The notes beneath the pieces were generated by a model. That model was not told the origin of the DNA. It saw nothing but the letters and a program-made list of their open reading frames with translations, and searched no databases. Made by a program: the position numbers and the translations under genes. A stretch of 23,610 nt of DNA from Trichinella spiralis (taxonomy: Eukaryota; Nematoda; Enoplea; Trichinellida; Trichinellidae), in NCBI GenBank assembly GCA_000181795.3, contig CM012955.1:14590727-14614336 (forward strand), read 5' to 3'. Below, piece after piece: positions 21,432 through 23,610 of this stretch; position 1 is the stretch's first letter; every line of letters begins with the position of its first letter.

Positions 21432-21587
21432 TGTAGCATATGTACTTAATCTGTTAAAAAAAGAACTGCACATGAATATCTGATAAATACAGTATGGATG
21501 TTGTTGTGCTTTCTTGGTGTGTGTGTGTGTATGTATGTGCGTCTGTTGTAGTTAAGTACTTGATTTAGAAGTGACCTAGATCTTACA
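21432..21587 (+). repeat. 3' LTR of the gypsy element
   Basis: Matches 17870-18032 from TGTAGCATATG to ATCTTACA, with a longer GT microsatellite (about 21516-21540) and scattered differences. Confidence 0.9.
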
Positions 21588-21612
21588 ATTACCTGTGTTT
21601 TTTATTTTATAG

Positions 21613-21703
21613 GAAAACGCTGCAATATGAAGTTGTTGAGAGAAACGATATTTGCACACGTTTCGCGATCGTCAAACGAAACGATCTTCAATTTTCAATC
21701 TAA
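21613..21703 (+). other. candidate terminal exon with polyadenylation signal
   Basis: TTTATTTTATAG at 21601-21612 is a good acceptor. One phase is open for 29 codons (KTLQYEVVERNDICTRF, then NDLQFSI) to a TAA, and AATAAA follows ten bases later. It begins 25 bases after the gypsy 3' LTR. The plus-strand reading of 17761-17856 ends in a phase that would fit it, which would put the gypsy element inside one intron. The product is not recognised, and the plus-strand upstream exon is uncertain. Confidence 0.35.
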
Positions 21704-21712
21704 CTTGTTGTC

Positions 21713-21718
21713 AATAAA
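21713..21718 (+). terminator. AATAAA polyadenylation signal
   Basis: Canonical hexamer ten bases after the stop of the candidate exon at 21613-21703. Confidence 0.4.
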
Positions 21719-21719
21719 T

Positions 21720-22018
21720 GAACTTGATTTTCTTTAAATATAGGTTGGGAACTTGAAAAATTTGTAAATAATTTTGAAAATTGTAAAAATACGTTAAACA
21801 CCGTTGTTTTTATTTTTTATACCAATAAACATTGAAGACAAATCATATTTTTTCAAAATCGTGTAATTTGAATTTAACAAAAATGTTTAGAACTTGTGAA
21901 AGGAACTTTAAACAATGAACTTTAAAAGGCTCTTTAAAATGTATCTTACATTTTAAAGTGTCTTCATTATTAATGGCATGATATAACAAGATTTCATTAT
22001 TTTCTCGTTTTGACTGCG
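21720..22018. other. AT-rich intergenic region
   Basis: No exon or repeat is recognised. A minus-strand open frame at 21843-22055 has no recognisable feature and is probably chance. Confidence 0.45.
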
Positions 22019-22060
22019 ATGAAGTGTCTTTTTTGCCTAAGTTCTCTCCGATCAAATTTG
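22019..22060 (+). other. possible upstream exon of the secreted-protein gene
   Basis: ATG at 22019 opens a 14-codon frame (MKCLFCLSSLRSNL) ending at a consensus donor G|GTAAGT (22061). The next good acceptor, TTTTTAG at 22411-22417, would join it in phase to ACTGTGCTG directly before the ATG at 22427. It could therefore be an alternative first coding exon or an exon of the 5' untranslated region. The signal peptide is better if translation starts at 22427. Confidence 0.3.
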
Positions 22061-22426
22061 GTAAGTAGTATTTTAAGATATCTTGATGAATAAGTAATCA
22101 TGGTTACTGAGAGAAAGAAATTATTCCATTTATAATTTATTAATTTCTTAGTTGATTGACCTGAATTTGTTCTACAGTGTAATTTTTCTATAAATGTACT
22201 TATAATAAACTAGGCTTTTTTTCAAAACCGCTGAATATTTATATTTTTCTAAAGCTTTACTTCAGTTGAATTTCTGATGGTAAACTTTTATTTGATTAGA
22301 AGCAAAACATTTATTGTTTAATAAAGTCCCGTTAATACTTTCATCAGTTTCTGATGCAGTTTATTTTATTCATCTAGAAATCATCACATATCTGATATTT
22401 AAACAGAATATTTTTAGACTGTGCTG

Positions 22427-23578
22427 ATGGCGGTGACTAAAGTTTCACTGGTCGTGTCAGTAATCTGTTTACTTATGGGAGGAAGTGCTGATGGGGGTTG
22501 CCCGGTTTCTAGCAGGTGGGATAATTATGGAGGAAGAAAATTAGATGATGGCGGATGCCTAACAGTAGTCGATATGTTCGAAGTGAAAAAATTCTATGGA
22601 CAAGTCACTATCGAGGATTTACATCGATTCTGTGCGAGTTCCTTCAAAGGCGGAAAACTACTGTCTTTCACTGATTCTCAGAAATTGCAAATGCTTGATG
22701 GTGTCAATTTTAAACAAGCTGTAGCATCGAATATTCTAATACATCCTGGGGTCCGAATCTATGAAACCAATATTACAATGAAGAAAAATGTTCATGTTGA
22801 AAAGTGCGGGCAAACTGAGAGACTATCATGTGATGGTTATCCGTATGAATACATATCTAACGGAAATGGTACAGTTGACGGTATGTTGTTTAAATGTGCG
22901 GAGAAGGGGTGTTGTAATAATACTGATTGTGATGAAAGAGTTTCCGTGCTCACATATGAAAGCACACTTCTTGCTAATTTTCCTGACTTGTCTCACGGCA
23001 GTTATTGCCGATGTTTACTTTTAAATTCAACATTCTTAACATGGAATCTATCAAACGACCATATATACGACTGTGATGACATGAAATGTGATGTATTTAT
23101 TTGTCAGAACGACGAATACACGGATTGCAACGAAACTAGAGTTGAAAACTGTACTTATGTATTGGAAGCCGGAGATTGTAAAGAATTCACTTACGAAGTG
23201 ATATCTGAAAAAGAACATCCCTATGGAAGGGACTGTGAAGAACGAAATTACGGAGAATCATGCTTGTGCCCTTGCGCAGGAACATGGACTGAGTGGTCCA
23301 TTGTATCACAAACGTGTGGTAAAGTTGTTTCCAATAGGTATCGTCCTACGCTGGATATGGTATCAGAAAATGAAAGTTGCGATGGAGCGGAAGATTCATG
23401 TTGCAAGGAGACCAAAGAGGACTTTGTAGTTTGCGATCACTACAAGTATACTAGGATTGAATATGAAACGTTCAAAGAGAAATGCGAACGGCAAAAGGGA
23501 CAGGTGAAAGCGACAGAAATTGAGCTTGTATGCGTTTGTTTGCGTAGCGAGCAGTTTGGCGAATTTGTGAAAAAGTAA
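22427..23578 (+). CDS. secreted cysteine-rich protein with TSP1-like motif
   Basis: An intact single exon of 383 residues. The first ATG of the frame (22427) gives a clean signal peptide, MAVTKVSLVVSVICLLMGG, cut near residue 20-24. The mature protein has 29 cysteines, mostly in the second half, many as CC, CxC or spaced pairs, which fits disulfide bonding outside the cell. I count eight Asn-X-Ser/Thr sequons (NIT, NGT, NNT, NST, NLS, NET, NCT, NES), so N-glycosylation is likely. Residues 287-298, WTEWSIVSQTCG, resemble the start of a thrombospondin type-1 repeat, but the rest of that repeat is not standard. There is no transmembrane segment or GPI-type tail after the signal. I do not recognise the family. 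A role at the worm surface or in excreted-secreted products is inference. An upstream spliced exon is possible (22019-22060). The window ends 32 bases after the stop, before any AATAAA. Confidence 0.85.
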   Translation: MAVTKVSLVVSVICLLMGGSADGGCPVSSRWDNYGGRKLDDGGCLTVVDMFEVKKFYGQVTIEDLHRFCASSFKGGKLLSFTDSQKLQMLDGVNFKQAVASNILIHPGVRIYETNITMKKNVHVEKCGQTERLSCDGYPYEYISNGNGTVDGMLFKCAEKGCCNNTDCDERVSVLTYESTLLANFPDLSHGSYCRCLLLNSTFLTWNLSNDHIYDCDDMKCDVFICQNDEYTDCNETRVENCTYVLEAGDCKEFTYEVISEKEHPYGRDCEERNYGESCLCPCAGTWTEWSIVSQTCGKVVSNRYRPTLDMVSENESCDGAEDSCCKETKEDFVVCDHYKYTRIEYETFKEKCERQKGQVKATEIELVCVCLRSEQFGEFVKK

Positions 23579-23610
23579 TACTTAAAAAAAATTGCAATAT
23601 ATTATCAGTG

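Larger units (their letters stand above)
17870..21587 (+). mobile_element. Ty3/gypsy LTR retrotransposon, both LTRs, broken
   Basis: A 3.7 kb element lies between two LTRs of 163 and 156 bases. Parts in order: a primer-binding-site-like stretch after the 5' LTR; a gag-like region from about 18090 (W-x2-Y and capsid-like spacing); reverse transcriptase at about 18860-19480, with TIDLKDAFLQM, LPFGITAAP and YLDD at about 19260; RNase H at about 19640-19960 (TCDASERGLGAGL, DREALAL, MTDHRPL); integrase at about 20330-20960 (zinc-binding H and C residues, a WxxD-type core, NNGPAF); an integrase C-terminal region to about 21400; then a purine tract. Domain order RT-RNase H-integrase is that of Ty3/gypsy. 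The copy is broken in several places, and the LTRs differ by something like 15-20 percent by eye, so it is old. No clear target-site duplication is visible. Confidence 0.93.

Noticed and set aside
22788-23429. Other plus-strand frames of 68-78 codons
   Set aside because: They overlap the intact secreted-protein gene in other frames and are shadows of it.
1-23610. tRNA, rRNA, CRISPR array, bacterial promoters or operons
   Set aside because: I saw none. The splicing, retroelements and gene types are eukaryotic.

Overview
The window looks like a compact but repeat-bearing invertebrate nuclear genome, most likely a nematode. It is strongly AT-rich, and the genes are eukaryotic, with GT-AG introns mostly of 53-90 bases. 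It carries decayed Ty1/copia and Ty3/gypsy retrotransposons beside small intron-containing genes. A Trichinella-like (clade I) nematode would fit the mixture of copia and gypsy pol genes, short introns and secreted cysteine-rich proteins. That placement is inference; no marker gene in the window proves it.

Layout. Bases 1-4440 are very AT-rich with no recognisable gene, apart from two similar candidate exons on the minus strand near 2.8-3.2 kb. A broken copia element lies on the minus strand at about 4.48-6.36 kb. From 6.6 to 8.43 kb there is a GC-richer, coding-like but broken tract I cannot identify. It contains a membrane-helix-like segment at 8344-8400. From 8.43 to 10.6 kb the sequence is AT-rich, with possible membrane-protein exons on the minus strand near 9.7-10.1 kb.

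The clearest host signal is a pair of duplicated plus-strand genes for FCP1/SCP-type HAD phosphatases (NLI-interacting-factor domain), at 11452-12460 and about 15976-17014. Both have six exons, with almost identical exon and intron lengths and a shared upstream block. The first keeps all four catalytic motifs. The second is damaged in its first two exons but intact in its last four. Their upstream flanks are about 90 percent identical over the best stretch and intron 3 about 72 percent, yet exons 3 and 4 are only 53-57 percent identical. The protein-coding part has therefore diverged fastest.

Between the two copies lie a small plus-strand locus with a WAP-like cysteine core (about 13.0-13.56 kb) and, on the minus strand at 14.6-15.0 kb, the N-terminal exons of mitochondrial ribosomal protein uS15m. 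A Ty3/gypsy element with both LTRs occupies 17870-21587 and is flanked on both sides by candidate host exons. The window ends with an intact single-exon gene (22427-23578) for a secreted, cysteine-rich, probably N-glycosylated protein with a thrombospondin-1-like motif.

The genes do not form an operon. The window reads as ordinary accessory nematode DNA in which a fast-evolving phosphatase pair and a secreted protein are the most interesting content.
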